Both the position numbers and the translations under genes were made by a program. A stretch of 64,000 bases of DNA from Vigna angularis (Eukaryota > Streptophyta > Magnoliopsida > Fabales > Fabaceae): contig NC_068971.1 of the NCBI RefSeq assembly GCF_016808095.1, positions 19,704,501 through 19,768,500 of the forward strand. The letters run 5' to 3'. This document shows, in pieces, positions 38,749 through 51,499 of this stretch. The notes beneath the pieces are model-generated. The model was not told the DNA's origin. It was given only the letters and a program-made list of their open reading frames with translations, and made no database searches. Numbering within the stretch: the stretch's first letter is position 1; each line of letters begins with the position of its first letter.

Positions 38749-38829
38749 ATTAATTATGGGTAATGTAGGTATTTTAGAAAAATTTGGAGGTGCAGGATGA
38801 AATACTTGAAGGTGCAGGATGAAACACTC
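38749..38829 (-). repeat. Right terminal inverted repeat of the MULE
   Basis: Read on the minus strand it starts GAGTGTTTCATCCTGCACCT like the left end, with a second 'tttcatcctgcacctccaa' behind it. Confidence 0.9.
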
Positions 38830-38838
38830 TTTTTATTT

Positions 38839-40497
38839 TAATTTTCTAACATTTAAATGTATTTAGATGATTTCTTGTGTTAAAAATAATGTATTAGTTT
38901 CCAAACATTACAATTATTTGTAAATTGACCACCATAAATTAATTGTCAATAAAACCATTTTTTGTGTAAACTTGATTTCTTCTTAACATAAAAAACAATG
39001 AGAAATTTTTTTTTTTATACTTCTAAAAATAAATTGATGTGTTATAAAAAGTATATGTTGATATTGATGACATTCAAAGGTAATACATTAGGTTATTATA
39101 ATTTATAAATTATAATTTATTGTTAGTTTATAATATAGACTCTTACCACCAATATTCACAATATTTATTTTAGAGTACATAATAGGTTGAATATAAAATT
39201 GATATATTTAGTATTTTGTTTTTAAATATAATAAGAAAAAAAGTTATGATATTAATATAAAATTTAATTTTATTAAATTCCATTAATAGTTGTGGTAATT
39301 AAATATGTCTTTAATAAATATATGGTATTATTAAAAATTAAATTCTAGTTCAACTATGAATTCAAACAAAATTGATGAAATTAAAATTATTATATTAATA
39401 ATATATTTTTTTACTGTATTAAAAATTAAAGATATGAATATTTGTTATACTAAATCAATTACCTACTCTTTATTTTATTATAATTTTAGAAAAAAAAGCA
39501 TTTATAATATTATTACTCACTCACTTATTACAAGAAGTTCCGGAGTTTTCCCAAGTATCAAATAGAAGCAATTTTGCTTGCAAATTTGTTTGGCAACAGG
39601 CATTATTCATATCATATCCTTGTGAGGTGAAGCCTTTAACAAGGTTAACACTTTTATAGACAAATATCCTTGTGAGATGGAATTAAATTTGTGTACTTCT
39701 TTTTTTTGTCTTCTTTCTCAACGAATAGAAAAAAATAATATAAAATGATAGTTCACATCTGAATTATATGTAAAAAAATTAAAGAAATGAAAAAATCGTC
39801 AATTACCTAAAGCAAAGACTAAGCAACAAATAAAAAAAATATGATAGAAGCAAGTAATTTGTTAATTTGGCCTAATATATAGAAATTGATCTTAATCAAC
39901 GTGGAATAGATTTAAAAATTCACATAGTAAAAACATCCCTATTATAAAAGTGTACAACATAAAAAAGTCCGTAAAAAAAATCCACTAAAATATTTGGTTG
40001 CCATCTATCTCAACTTTTAATCAAATTCTTTAGAATTGACTTTCCGGACAATTATTCTTGACTTTTGGATCGAATCAACCAATCTTGAACTTCAACCGGA
40101 ATCGGCCTAAGTTGATTTTAGCTTTAGTTAGATTGCTTAAACTCGACCTTTTGTTTGTGACAAACTATCTGTTTAGACCATTGTCCTAATTCGGCTCGTC
40201 TCAACATTCGACCTAAACAAACTCGTCTTGAATTTTGGTCAGAGTTAACTTTACCAAATTTAATTGAATTATTGTTGGAGTCGACTGAATTATTATTGGA
40301 GTTAATCTTTGGCCCGAGATGACATATGACCCAAATTGAAAACATTGTTTTTAAAAGTTAATTAAAGTGTATAGTGAGGTCAAATCCACTTTATCCCTCA
40401 CTTTAACTCACTTGAGTGAGGCTTTGGGGGTCGGGGTTTTCTTTTTTGCCCCTTTAATTAGGGTTCTTAAAAGAAATTTATTTAAGGGTCGTCAAAA
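38839..40497. other. AT-rich spacer
   Basis: No gene found; a few short frames of low-complexity composition. No repeat borders recognised. Confidence 0.4.
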
Positions 40498-40813
40498 AAT
40501 AATATGAAAAGAAAATAGGGATATGAAATCACTATAGTAGATGCATTGGATGAGCCTGAAGTGATTGATATTATATCTCAAGGACTAGATTTTCTTGTTT
40601 CAAAAGGTGTATTTATCAAACTTGATCAATCATTTACAAGTAATCCTAATGTCGGCGGATTTGTTGACAAGGGGATGCGAAAATAGTACTTCAAATATCC
40701 ATTACATGTTCAAAGTTTCTTATTCTTTTGGCATCTATTATTTTAACACAAATCTTTTTAGTTCTTAAAAAGAAATAATTTGAAAAGGCTCAATAATTTA
40801 AAATGAATTTTTA
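40498..40813 (+). pseudogene. petA: Nuclear plastid DNA insertion: 3' end of petA (cytochrome f)
   Basis: The plus strand translates in one main frame to [40 protein letters not shown] and, after a stop, YFKYPLHVQSFLFF, ending in IFLVLKKK and MNF-stop. This is the C-terminal part of chloroplast cytochrome f: the end of its lumenal domain and the single membrane helix. Cytochrome f is part of the thylakoid b6f complex. Stops and many substitutions show a nuclear, decayed copy. The plastid homology may extend beyond both ends, but I could not confirm it. Confidence 0.82.
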
Positions 40814-41385
40814 GTTTATAAGTCATGGATCAAGTTCTAATTAGTTAAATATATATAATGGAGTAAATTCATCTTAATTCTAACCCTAATTTACTTAAAA
40901 AGAAGCTTTGAGGTTATATTTTTTTCTTTACCTATTCAATCAGGACCTCCTAAATGAAAGTTTTTTCAACAGTGAATTAAAATTAACTTATAGGTTGACC
41001 ATTCAAGACATAATAAACTATTTCAAGAAAATGTTACCTTTAAATTATAATATTTCTTATGAGATTAATATTATTTATATATATATATATATACATTTTC
41101 TTTTTTTTCTTACAATTTAATCTTTTAAATAATTATTTTAATTAAAATAACTATTTTATTAATTTTATTAAAATTTAATAGTTTTTCGATTTGACCGTTT
41201 CTTTAGTTTAATCATTTTTTAATTATAAAACTAACCACAATTTATTTACAATAAAACTATAAAATTTATTTATATTTAATTTTATAATTATAATAATAAT
41301 TGATTACTTTTTATCATAACAAATAACAAACGTAATGAATTTTCTTTTACTAGTATATATATATATATATAAAGAGTTTGAGGTA
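40814..41385. other. AT-rich spacer with short (TA)n tracts
   Basis: TA runs near 41076-41092 and 41353-41371. No gene seen; part may belong to the plastid insertion. Confidence 0.35.
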
Positions 41386-43135
41386 AGCTTTGACTAGGAA
41401 AGACTTGGTTTTTAAGCAATCCATAATGATTCATTTCTCTTCTTAGAAGTAAATTTAAGCTTCTTTTGTCTTCTTAAGTCTCTTAAGAAATTTCATTTGA
41501 AATACTAAGTTTGTTTGCATAAGTCAATTTCAAAAATCTTAAAAATGTTTAGAATTATTTATGAAAATCATTTTTCAAAATTCTTTTGAAACAAATGAGT
41601 TTTTATATATAGCTTGCATTTATGTCATGGTGAGGATGAACTACATTATAAAGTTAAGAGTGACCTTCCATTCTTTGGTGAGAATACTAGTGCATTATCA
41701 TACCTAGCATGAGAGAAAAAAATAGAAGAGCTTCATCCATTCCTAGTTAGGCATGGTAAATATAATATACTTCATTTATGCATCTCTAGGCTTGTAGGAC
41801 ATGCAAGTGAATGGTAGAATCAAAGACAATCTAAGGTTGAGAAAGGTAGAAAATCTTCAATTAAATATTGATGTGACTTGAGAGCATGCATGAGAAGAAA
41901 ATTTGTTCCTTCTTCCCTTGTAAAAACCAAGAGCAAATATGTGAGATGAGAGAACTCATTAAAAGAGAAAAAACTTTTCTAAAAAGTGTAGAAGGGTTCT
42001 TTGAAAGAGAAGATGAGTTTGAAGAAAAAGTGAGAAAGCTCATGAGTGACAAGAGAAAAAGAGAGATTCAAAGAAGAAGAGATGAATAAATGAGAAAGAT
42101 AGAAAAGAAAGAAAGTGTTGAAAGAAAATAATGTCTTGCTACCTTAGAAGAAGAACTTAGAATTCTTAATGAAAAACAAGAAAAGATTCAACTAGAAATA
42201 AAAGAGAGTAGGAGTAGGAGCTACTTAAGGAGGAGTTCCAAAACTCTCACCCAAATAACCCAATTTGAGGAAGATAGTTGAATTATCAATCAATTCTACC
42301 AACCTCGTCCAAGAGTCCAAAGAAGAGAAAGGAAGATAAGATAAGAGAGAAAGAGGAGCAAGAAAGAAAAGATAAAGAGAAGGAGAGAAAAAAGTAAAGA
42401 GTATGAAGATAAAAAGATAAGAGAAAGGAATGAGAAAGAAAAGAGAGAAAAAGAAGAAATTGAGAGAATAAAAGAAGAGGAAATGCTACTAAAGGCTCCT
42501 ACCACTCCCTCAATCATAGTTGAAACTAATATGATAAAGGGAGTTTTCCAATCTTTGAGTTTTTCTCAATTCATCATTAAACCATCTTTCATTATTCCAA
42601 CTTTTATTCTTGTTTTCATCTTCATTTTCACCTTCCATCGTTTTAAACTTCTCAAAATTTTCAACTTCACACTGAGTTAATTTTACCTTCTATGTTAGCA
42701 TTAACTAAAAAAGAAAACAAAAACATTTTTGTGAAGTAGGCCTTCAAAACTCTCTTAAAATTAATATAAGGTCTTCTTCTAAATCTTCCTTTGAATGCAT
42801 TTTGTTTGTGGTACAAAAAATTATTGAATTTGTGTTTGATGAAACTTGCATATGGATCTTTGATCCTAGTAGAAAGAAACACACATTGATCAATAATAGG
42901 AAAAAGGTTTTTGTCATAAAGAAACATAAAGATTTCAGGACAAATCTTTTTCAAAAGGGAGGGTATGATGACATATCCCTACAAATAGACTCTTGAGTTG
43001 GAATGAATATTCTTTCAAACACTTACACCCAACACAAGACAAATAAAAGCTTTAAAGATGCTTCTAATCTCCAAGACCTTGATCATTCATTTGATTTAAG
43101 GTGTATCATTCTTGGGAGCTATATTCTTCATTTAC
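41386..43135 (+). pseudogene. Gypsy gag remnant, copy B, left part
   Basis: Parallel to copy A (20265-21870) over its whole length, including DLPFFGENTSALSYLA, a Lys/Glu-rich coiled-coil segment (41940-42480) and a frame with FDETCIWIFDPSRKKHT (42802-42996). Frames are broken in several places. The two copies differ by many substitutions and small indels, so they are old insertions or an old duplication. Confidence 0.6.
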
Positions 43136-43964
43136 TCAATAACCAACGTTAAAAATGAGAGGTGACATTTTTGTAAATAAATATTAAACGTCATTTAGAA
43201 TTGTAATTCGACGTAAAAGGATATAAAACGTCGGATGATTTTTAAATTCGACATTAAAAGGTTAGTGAATTCAATAAAAATTTGAGCGGGAGATTGAAAA
43301 TTCATTAACTTTATCATAGCGCGCGATACCCTCTTCTCTTATTAAACTTTTCTCGAACGAAGTTTGACAAGCATCACATGTAATCTTTCTTTCATTTGAT
43401 ACAAATTCATATTAATTGATTACTTTATGTATGGTTTTTTTTTTAACCGATTATTTTCGTGCTCTTGTCCTTCATAGGCGCATTCTGCTTTCTCTCTCAC
43501 TATGACAAAACTTTATTCTGTGAACCCACCTTTTGAAGGTTAGTTTTCGTTTTCGTTTTGAAGGACTTATCTGTTGAACTTGTTTTTTGTTTTTTTTGTT
43601 GAACTTGTTTGTTGTTGTTGTTTAGTTGAACTTGTTTGATTGAACTTGTTTGTTGTTGGTTATTATTGTTTGCTATTGATACTGCACTACATGTTCATAG
43701 TTCATGCTTTATAAAATACCAAACACTGAAATTTGTTATTTTTTTTGCTTTTCAGGTCTCGTAAAGTTGTAAAAAAGATCAAAATTAATTAAAAAAAACA
43801 AAAAAATTGATTAACGTCGAATATTGATAAAATTCGACGTTAAGTTAACGTCGTATATTAATAAAATTCGACGTAAATTTAACGTCTCCTGATATGACGT
43901 CGTTCACGAATTTGCCGTTAAAAACCCAAAATATTCGACGTTGTATGCGATTTTTGTACTAGTG
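43136..43964. mobile_element. Non-autonomous CACTA element inside copy B
   Basis: The right end TTTTTGTACTAGTG is the complement of CACTAGTACAAAAA. Subterminal zones on both sides carry 'attcgacgttaa/ttaacgtcgaat' variants in opposite orientation (43170-43265 and 43805-43945). The left border near 43136 is inferred from where similarity to copy A stops; its CACTA bases are not preserved. Confidence 0.6.
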
Positions 43965-44215
43965 TTATTTTAACACTTGTTCTAACCTGTGTTATAAAAT
44001 AGGTATTTGACCCCGACGAAAAAAAAAAAGAGCACAATGACTCCAAAGAAGATGAAGAAGTTTGTCTTAGCTCAAGTTCAAGATTTGAGAAGAAATCCTT
44101 TTCAAGATAGAGGGGATGATAACACATCTCCTAACCATGATCAAACACTTTCAAAAGAGTGGAAACCATCCATGAAGATGACATCAACTCTACCTTATGC
44201 ATTTCAAATTTAGTT
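43965..44215 (+). pseudogene. Gypsy gag remnant, copy B, right part
   Basis: Resumes the similarity to copy A: 'gtgttataaaataggtatttgacccc', then MTPKKMKKFVLAQVQDLRRN. Confidence 0.55.
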
Positions 44216-45857
44216 TTACAAAATTAACAACCATCATTAGAATATACTATTATCATAATTTTCCTATTACCATAATTACAATATATTCAAATTATCTTAT
44301 TTATTATTTTTATTCTTCAAATCTTTTACTCGTAACTTATTTATAATATTAAATTAAATATATTTTTTAATTTCAAATTTACATCACACTATCAAAATTT
44401 TAAATTTTTAATAAATTATTTTTAATAAATCAATATATAATTAATTTGTTTAATAAAGAATTTTTTTTAAAGTTATTTAATTTCTTTAAATTAGAAAAGA
44501 AATAGCTGCTTAGAATTCGTCTCCTAGAGAGCCAAATTTTAGCAGGCAATTACATAATACAAATAAAAATCTTCACCAGAATTCGTCTACCCGGAAAAGA
44601 AATTTCTCACATGATAGTGTGAGAAATAAATTCTCTTGAGGAATGAGATTAATAAATTGGACAATTGGTCCCCAACAGGAAAAACAAATCACAAATGGAA
44701 CGTGTTCAAGACAAAGGCTCAATGGATGTTTTCAGCCTTTTCATGATAATTTTAGTTTGTGGGGTCTGAAATTATATCTATGTCTGGTCTAAAATTACTT
44801 CTCTTATTACATGACAAAAACTTTTCGCTTCTTAATATATCATATGCATATGAAATTAGAATTATAAGATAGATTAAATGATAAAAGTTGAAAAAGAAAT
44901 TGGAAGAAGTTACGGGTTCAAATTAACATTTGAGAAATATAAAATTAGTTTGAAAAATTGGGAATGGATGGTGAAAGAAATTATAATTCAACTTTCTTCA
45001 TTAACTTGAAAAATATAAGATTAGTTTTAAGGGTTTGAAAAAGAAAGAAGTTGTGAATTCAATTTTTTAATTAAAAAAATTGATAAAAAAAATATACATG
45101 TAAAATGTAAACTACTTTAATTAAAAGAAAGTTATGTAAGCAAGAGAATTCATAAAATGTCATCACCTTTTTTTATTTTGTTTTTCGAATGAGTTTGGAA
45201 AACTCCTTTATTCCATTAAATTATACTTATTATAACTGATATAAAAAAAGAGTTTACTCTCTTAAAAATGATCGAAAAGCCATATTTAACTTTGTGCAAA
45301 TCATGTAATTACTTCCATGAGAAATAATGTTCTTTCTCTGTGAATATGTTTTTACATTATTGTTAGAAACTAATGAAATTTTTAAGGTTGGAATATATAT
45401 TTTGTCTTTTTTTAAAATTGGATTGTTTGGGTTTTAAATTAAAATTTATTTTTTAGTCTTTAAATTTTATAATATAGTAGTCTCTCGTCCCCGTTAAAAT
45501 TAGATAGAAAAATAATATTTTTCTGTTTGTATGAGAAAGGTGTCTTTTCCATTAAGTATTGTATGATGAAACAATTTAGCTCACCTAAACTTAGTTTTTT
45601 ACAAAGCAACTTGAATCCAAAGTAAATTTTGACATCTCTTTACATCTAAATTCGTTGTATTGGATGAAACCAGAGGAAAAACTGTTATTGGAAAACTAAT
45701 GTTTATAATGTAACACAAAAATCTGTATTTTCGGATAAAGAACACAGTGTGGCAGGAAAAGAACTATAAAAATAAAATTAACATCAACTGGAATCTTGAG
45801 ATTCTCTTTATTGTTTTTGTAATTCCTCTTTCTCGATCAGTGAAATTTAAGAATGTC
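44216..45857. other. AT-rich spacer 3' of the beta-glucosidase gene
   Basis: Nothing recognisable except that the last few hundred bases must hold the gene's 3' UTR. Confidence 0.4.
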
Positions 45858-48800
45858 TTAATGTGGAATGACACGATTCAAGAATCTCTTGTACCATTTA
45901 CCAGCAACTGTTGTGCAACGCGAGAGATTATTATTGAAATCAACGTGAATAATTCCCCAATTTCTGGAAAACCCAGCTCTGAATTCAAAGGTATCAAAGG
46001 CAGCCCACACGAAATAACCACGAACTCTTACACCGTTGCTATTGGTAAAAACATTTCAAAACACCAACATTAGTGTCTACTTTACAAGATACAAAACATT
46101 CATTCATTCAAGGAATATTGTAAGTAAAATCACCTTCAACATTAAATTTATATATTTGGTTGGCTTTAGACATTTATGTCAACTTTTACAACTAATAAAC
46201 TTTCAATGAATTTGACCTTTTCGAAGTAAATGATTATATATATAACTTATTAATTAAAAAAAAATCAACTTATGAATAGTGAATTATGATTCACTCAATT
46301 AACTTTTCAACTTATAATTATAATTCTATATTTTCTACATTAAATAAAAAACATATTTAACAAACTCGTCAATTTTTTATACATTTTCCTCTAAATATCA
46401 AAATAGACGCCATAACAAAAGGAAAAATATAAAACAAAATTAACTTACCTCACTTAAAAGTGGTAAGTATATATATACACACACAAAAAAAAAGTTTAAG
46501 ACACAGAACTTACTCAATTGCTGCTTTGGTATAGTTTAAATGTGTGGCTAAGTATTTGATCCGATGTATGTCTATCAATGGATTTGTGATGTTGAATGAA
46601 GCAATACCTATGGGAAGGAAGACAAAGGCAGATCAATATCTTCTTATTTGAAATCATAGATACTTGATGTGAAAATAATGAATCATTGTTTCACAAACCA
46701 TTCTCAGTTATGTAGATAATGGGATTTTGGTACTTTTTCTTGATATGTTGTAAAATGTTATATAATCCTTGGGGATAGACAAAATTACCACCATACTTAT
46801 CCTACAAAATATGAACATTGAAAAATGTAAAAAGAAAATAGTTTTATTATTAACCTACAACACTCTTATGAAATGATTGTCTCACCAAGTAACCAAGGGT
46901 TTTTCCTTCTGCATTGAAATCTATAGAGAAAAAAAGAGAGAAGAATTAATGATTTGATGCATCATTGTCTCTTGTAATCCAATTAGTTGAATTTAGTAAG
47001 AAAAAACTCACCTTCTGATCTTCCTAAGGCATCATAATTGTCTGTTAAAGATATATTTGTTTTGTTTGTTTCATGCTTAGCAAAATGAGAAGTGTAATAA
47101 TTGATTCCAATGAAGTCTGTGCTTCCTGCAACCATGTTTTTCTCATCTTCTGTGAAATTGGGTAGTCTGTTCCCCACTAACTCTCTCATGATTTTTGGAT
47201 AATCTCCATAGACTACAGGGTCTAAAATCCTGTCACAAATTTTATCATACATCAATACTTCAAATATTATACCAAACAAGCATAAGGGTGTGATTTTGTG
47301 AAGGCTTAATTAACAAAACTAACCATCCAATCAAGAAATCTGTAAGTCTTTCAGCAGCAGCCACATCTTCTGATTTTGAGCTGTAGGGTTCAAAACTTTC
47401 AGATCCGATAACAATTCCAATTTCTCCTCTTTGTGTTGCCTTCATCATGTACCAGATGTTTACAAGAGAATAACTTGTTTTTCTTCAAAATTCATATTAT
47501 AAATTTCATGTCGATTAAAGATAAAACGAGTTAATAGTAAATAGGTACAAACCCTACTTAGTTTTGTAGAATTGAATCATGTTTAAAATCTACTTTTTAA
47601 TATAGTAAAATTTAAAATTATTGTTTACAATCCTTACTATACTAATAGAGTTTGATTTAGCATTAGTAAAAGATTGGTTATTTATATAATGCACCCACAT
47701 GTAATTGAATATGTCATAGCAACTTAAAATTAAACTATACACATATTTTGAGGCAATGTACGACACAAAAGATACTGTACTTGAAATTTTTCTCTGTATA
47801 GGTTCACTGCTGCAGCATGGCAAAGGATGTAGTTATGAACTACAGTATAAGGTTGTTGGCAGAGTTTGGTAGCTTGGCATGGTTCAGGATCATCATTGTC
47901 AAAACCATGCATGTAAGTAATTAAACCTACAATTTGTGGCTCATTCACTGTAGTCCAATGCTTAACTCGATCTCCGTATGTTTTGAAAAGGAGTTCACAA
48001 TAATCCTTGTAATAATTCCTGAAAATTTTCATTTTTATAATAATCATTGTGAACATGATGTAAAAATCTATGTTGTTCAATTAAATTCATGAAAGCACAA
48101 TATCTAGAATAGATCAAGAAAGTTCTTACACAATGGAGCTATTCAAAAATCCATGAAGTTTTTCCTGAATGGCAAGAGGATAGTCAAAGTGTAGGATAGT
48201 CACAAAAGGAGTAATGCCTACGTTTAATTAATATATCAAGTTAAGCACATTAAAAATTTATTTTTTTTGTGTAATGTTAAAAAAAATTTCTCTAATTTTA
48301 CTTATTTGAAAAAAAAATAATTACGCCATACCATTTGCAAGTAATTCATCGATCAAATGGTTGTAGAAATCAACACCCTCTTGATTTACACCTCCTTTTA
48401 TGGTTCCATCTATATTTTTAATTGAAAAATGAAGAGAAAAATATGTAAGTGTTCTTTATATCATCACATTAATTACTATATTTCTTGGTTTTCAAAATTT
48501 ACCTGGCAAGACTCTACTCCATGAGATGGACATTCTGTAAGAATTTATTCCAAGATTCTTTAAATGTTGGACGTCTTCCTACAAGATCATTAACAAAATA
48601 AACATATAAAATAGAAAAATACCATGTTCTTGTACACAAACATATAATCATGCTAATCGTTACTAACCCTGTATCGCTTATAATGTTGGATCATTGTAGG
48701 AAACTTATCACCATCAATAAATGCTTCTGGTTGTTATGGAAAAAGTAATGAATGGGGTTTAAGAAAATGATAATTCAAGTAATAACATATCTTGAGAGTT

Positions 48801-50087
48801 AAATATTTCCATTAATTATAACATAAAAACATATGTTGGTTAACCTTTGTTACGGTTAATTCTATCATCCCAGATTCCTGGTCCTCTTCCTCCCTCAGAA
48901 GCTGCTCCTTCAACCTATATTAAGATTAATTAAGTAATAACATAATAACGACAAATTACCCAAATACTAAGATATTTTGTTGTCTTAAAAAATTTTCGTA
49001 CCTGTAAGGCTGAAGTTCCTGCTCCAAACAAGAAGTTTGGTGGAAATGATCCCCGTTTTGGAAAGTGGTAAAATTTTCGTAAATCTCCCAAAGAAGAACG
49101 ATAAGGAATAGTATTTGTTTCTCCTATCTATATTCAACAAATAAAATGTTATATTTGTAGTTGCTTCTTCTATCTCTATTCATTAATCTTCTTTTATTTA
49201 TGCATTATGAAAAAATGGATTATATTGGTTTGATCAGTTTTGTTATGAAAATGAGTAACTTAAAAGTAACCTAAAAACAATGAAACAAACGTATTTTACT
49301 ACAACATACGAGAGTACCTGGGTTGTAGAAAGTCCAAAACCAGTATCAATGTCAGATAATGGAAACGTTTCGGGAATGTGTGAATCTGCAATCATAATTT
49401 TATATAAGTTTTAAACAATGACAATATATGGGTGATACCAATTACATATTGAAAAACATAAATACACTTCACCAGCGATTGCATTGTGTTCTTGCCTTAA
49501 AAATAATCATTTAATTCTAAAACTATTAATTCCAATGTAAGTACATTAAATTAAGGAGCGTTTAATACGTGTAAAGTATTGCTATATATATATATATATA
49601 TAATCTAACCTCTCTTATTTAATATTTATATTTAAATTGTTTTTTATTTGTTAATTAATGTGCTTTATCAATGGGTTGTAAGGATATTATTCCTCGTAAA
49701 AATCAAATTTTGTTGTTTAAACTGGGGTGTGTGTGAGAAAAAAATAATTGACGAGAGTTAGAAGTTTTTTAAGACTTTAATAATTTTGAAATGAAATGAG
49801 AAATCAATAATTTCGGAATAGATGTAGGAATACAGATATGGTAAATAAAAACAAGTAATATAAATTAAATTTCAATAATTCATGAAGGCACAAAATAAAT
49901 AAATTTAACAAAATATGTAGCATTTCTACATCTATATAATACAATTCATAAAATTTCATATAATAATAAGTACTAAAAGATTGGTGAAATTCAAACCTTG
50001 AACCCTAGCTGATAAGCAGGGATTTAAAGCCACATATAAGATTGTTAGAATAGTTTTCCAGATTTTCAAAGGTGATAAAATCTCCAT
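45858..50087 (-). CDS. Glycoside hydrolase family 1 beta-glucosidase, 15 exons
   Basis: Exons (minus): 50087-49997, 49385-49318, 49127-49002, 48914-48845, 48726-48668, 48578-48503, 48409-48332, 48217-48130, 48018-47781, 47439-47324, 47229-47012, 46920-46886, 46801-46699, 46607-46514, 46038-45858. All phases join to 546 residues plus TAA with no stop. Residues 1 to about 26 are a signal peptide ([20 protein letters not shown]). Family blocks: [38 protein letters not shown], acid/base Glu245 in [17 protein letters not shown], nucleophile Glu454 in YITENG and C-terminal [10 protein letters not shown]. It should release glucose from plant beta-glucosides in a secretory or vacuolar compartment; the natural substrate cannot be read. 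The sugar-binding Glu-Trp pair is Glu505-Phe506 (FEF for FEW). The exon 10 acceptor is AAG with a weak pyrimidine tract. An N-terminal segment encoded by exons 2-3 precedes the catalytic domain. Confidence 0.93.
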
Positions 50088-50164
50088 TTTTGACGTTCAG
50101 AAAGACCTATTGAATGTCTCTGCAAAACAAGAGTTGGACAATAGGAAAAACTTATTCCCTATAG

Positions 50165-50173
50165 TATATATAG
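50165..50173 (-). promoter_or_regulatory. TATA box of the beta-glucosidase gene
   Basis: CTATATATA on the minus strand, about 80 bp before the ATG at 50087. Confidence 0.65.
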
Positions 50174-50223
50174 GGGATGTAACCACTTTTTTTTTTCATG
50201 TTATTAACAACTTATAATGTTTT

Positions 50224-51499
50224 GCTGTAACACCCGTTTTTAATATATGTATATATAACAACATTAATTGGTTACTAGTAATTAAGTTATTACTTTAATA
50301 AAAGAAACAAATATATAGAAATAAGTTGGCTAAATGATTTTGCACATTTTATTGTCAAGTATTATTAAAATATAGTGTTAATACTATTTTTTTTTTCATT
50401 TCATTATTATTTTTATAAATAGATAATTTATAAATAAGAAAAAAAATTAAAAATAAGTTTTTCTGTTTTTTTTGTTTATTTTCTTTTTAATTGTTTGAAA
50501 TTATGTTAATTTTATTTGTCTTGTTTTATTTTATTACTTTATTTTTTTATTGAGAATTTGAGTCATTTTTATAATAATATTTCTTATTCACTGGTATAAT
50601 GATGACTTTTTGTAACATCTTATTTAATAGAGTAATCTACTAAATAAAACATTATAGGTTAAATAGAACATAGCATATAGATAAGAAAAAAAATGTAATT
50701 TATCGTCACAACCATCCAAATAATATTATATCAATAAAAACATATTTACAAAACTGCTTCTACACAAAGTATCTCAAAAGAGGTAAATCATTATATAAAA
50801 CATCTAAGTATATATCTATATACTAAACTCCGAATATCACTCGACGGTATCTTCCCGCTCCATCAATGGCAGACTATCACCTACAACATTCTCTGCTCAC
50901 ACCAATTGGTGATCACTGCCAAAGATTTTAACAAAACATACTGATAATAGAAAACTAAGCAAGCAGGGTAATGTATAAAGGAATTAACATATCATAATTT
51001 AAATTAACAATTTATAAAATTCAATAAGCATCAAATCATGCAACAAAAGACCTTTAACTCAATTATCCATATACGATGTTGATATGGATGTTACTGAAGG
51101 TGTGCAACCATGATAATATTTATACTCTATAGAGTTATAAACAAGGGTAACTCGACATACTACCCATGAGGTTAATCTTTCACTCCTAAGACACAAAAGG
51201 ATTAGAGTAAAGACCTCTTGCCATTCTCTCTACTACCCCATTCATCTCTACATGAGTTGAATGATTGGTATCAGGATACCTGCTTACTGAGTCTCACTAT
51301 CAAGCATCCACTACAACTTACTTGAATATAGAATCTCTCATTGAGATTCTTCTCATACCACAACTCTCATTCTCATCATCATATACATATATATTATCCC
51401 ATGAACATCGATAATATCCAACATATATATACCTATAAACTAGTCTAAACAAATCTTTATTCATAACATAACCACAAAAATAAAAGAAACAAGTGCTAG
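50224..51499. other. Probable LTR-like repeat, borders not fixed
   Basis: Starts near a TGTAACACCCG motif common at plant LTR ends, and has composition and phrases (aagcaagcagggtaatg; gagtctcactatcaagcatcc) that I associate with legume LTRs. No coding region or target duplication was found. Confidence 0.3.

Larger units (their letters stand above)
30489..38829. mobile_element. Large Mutator-like element with transposase-OTU and PMD genes
   Basis: 8341 bp. TTTTTATTT flanks it at 30480-30488 and 38830-38838, a perfect 9-bp duplication. The terminal inverted repeats begin GAGTGTTTCATCCTGCACCT and hold the phrase 'tttcatcctgcacct' twice in each arm. Inside are a plus-strand MURA-type transposase fused to an OTU protease (32102-34948) and a minus-strand plant-mobile-domain gene (37056-35116), arranged tail to tail with 167 bp between stops. 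Subterminal zones carry many 'atatccgat/cggatctccata' motifs (31070-31340 and 38085-38165). The borders are certain; activity is doubtful because the transposase has two stops. Confidence 0.93.
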
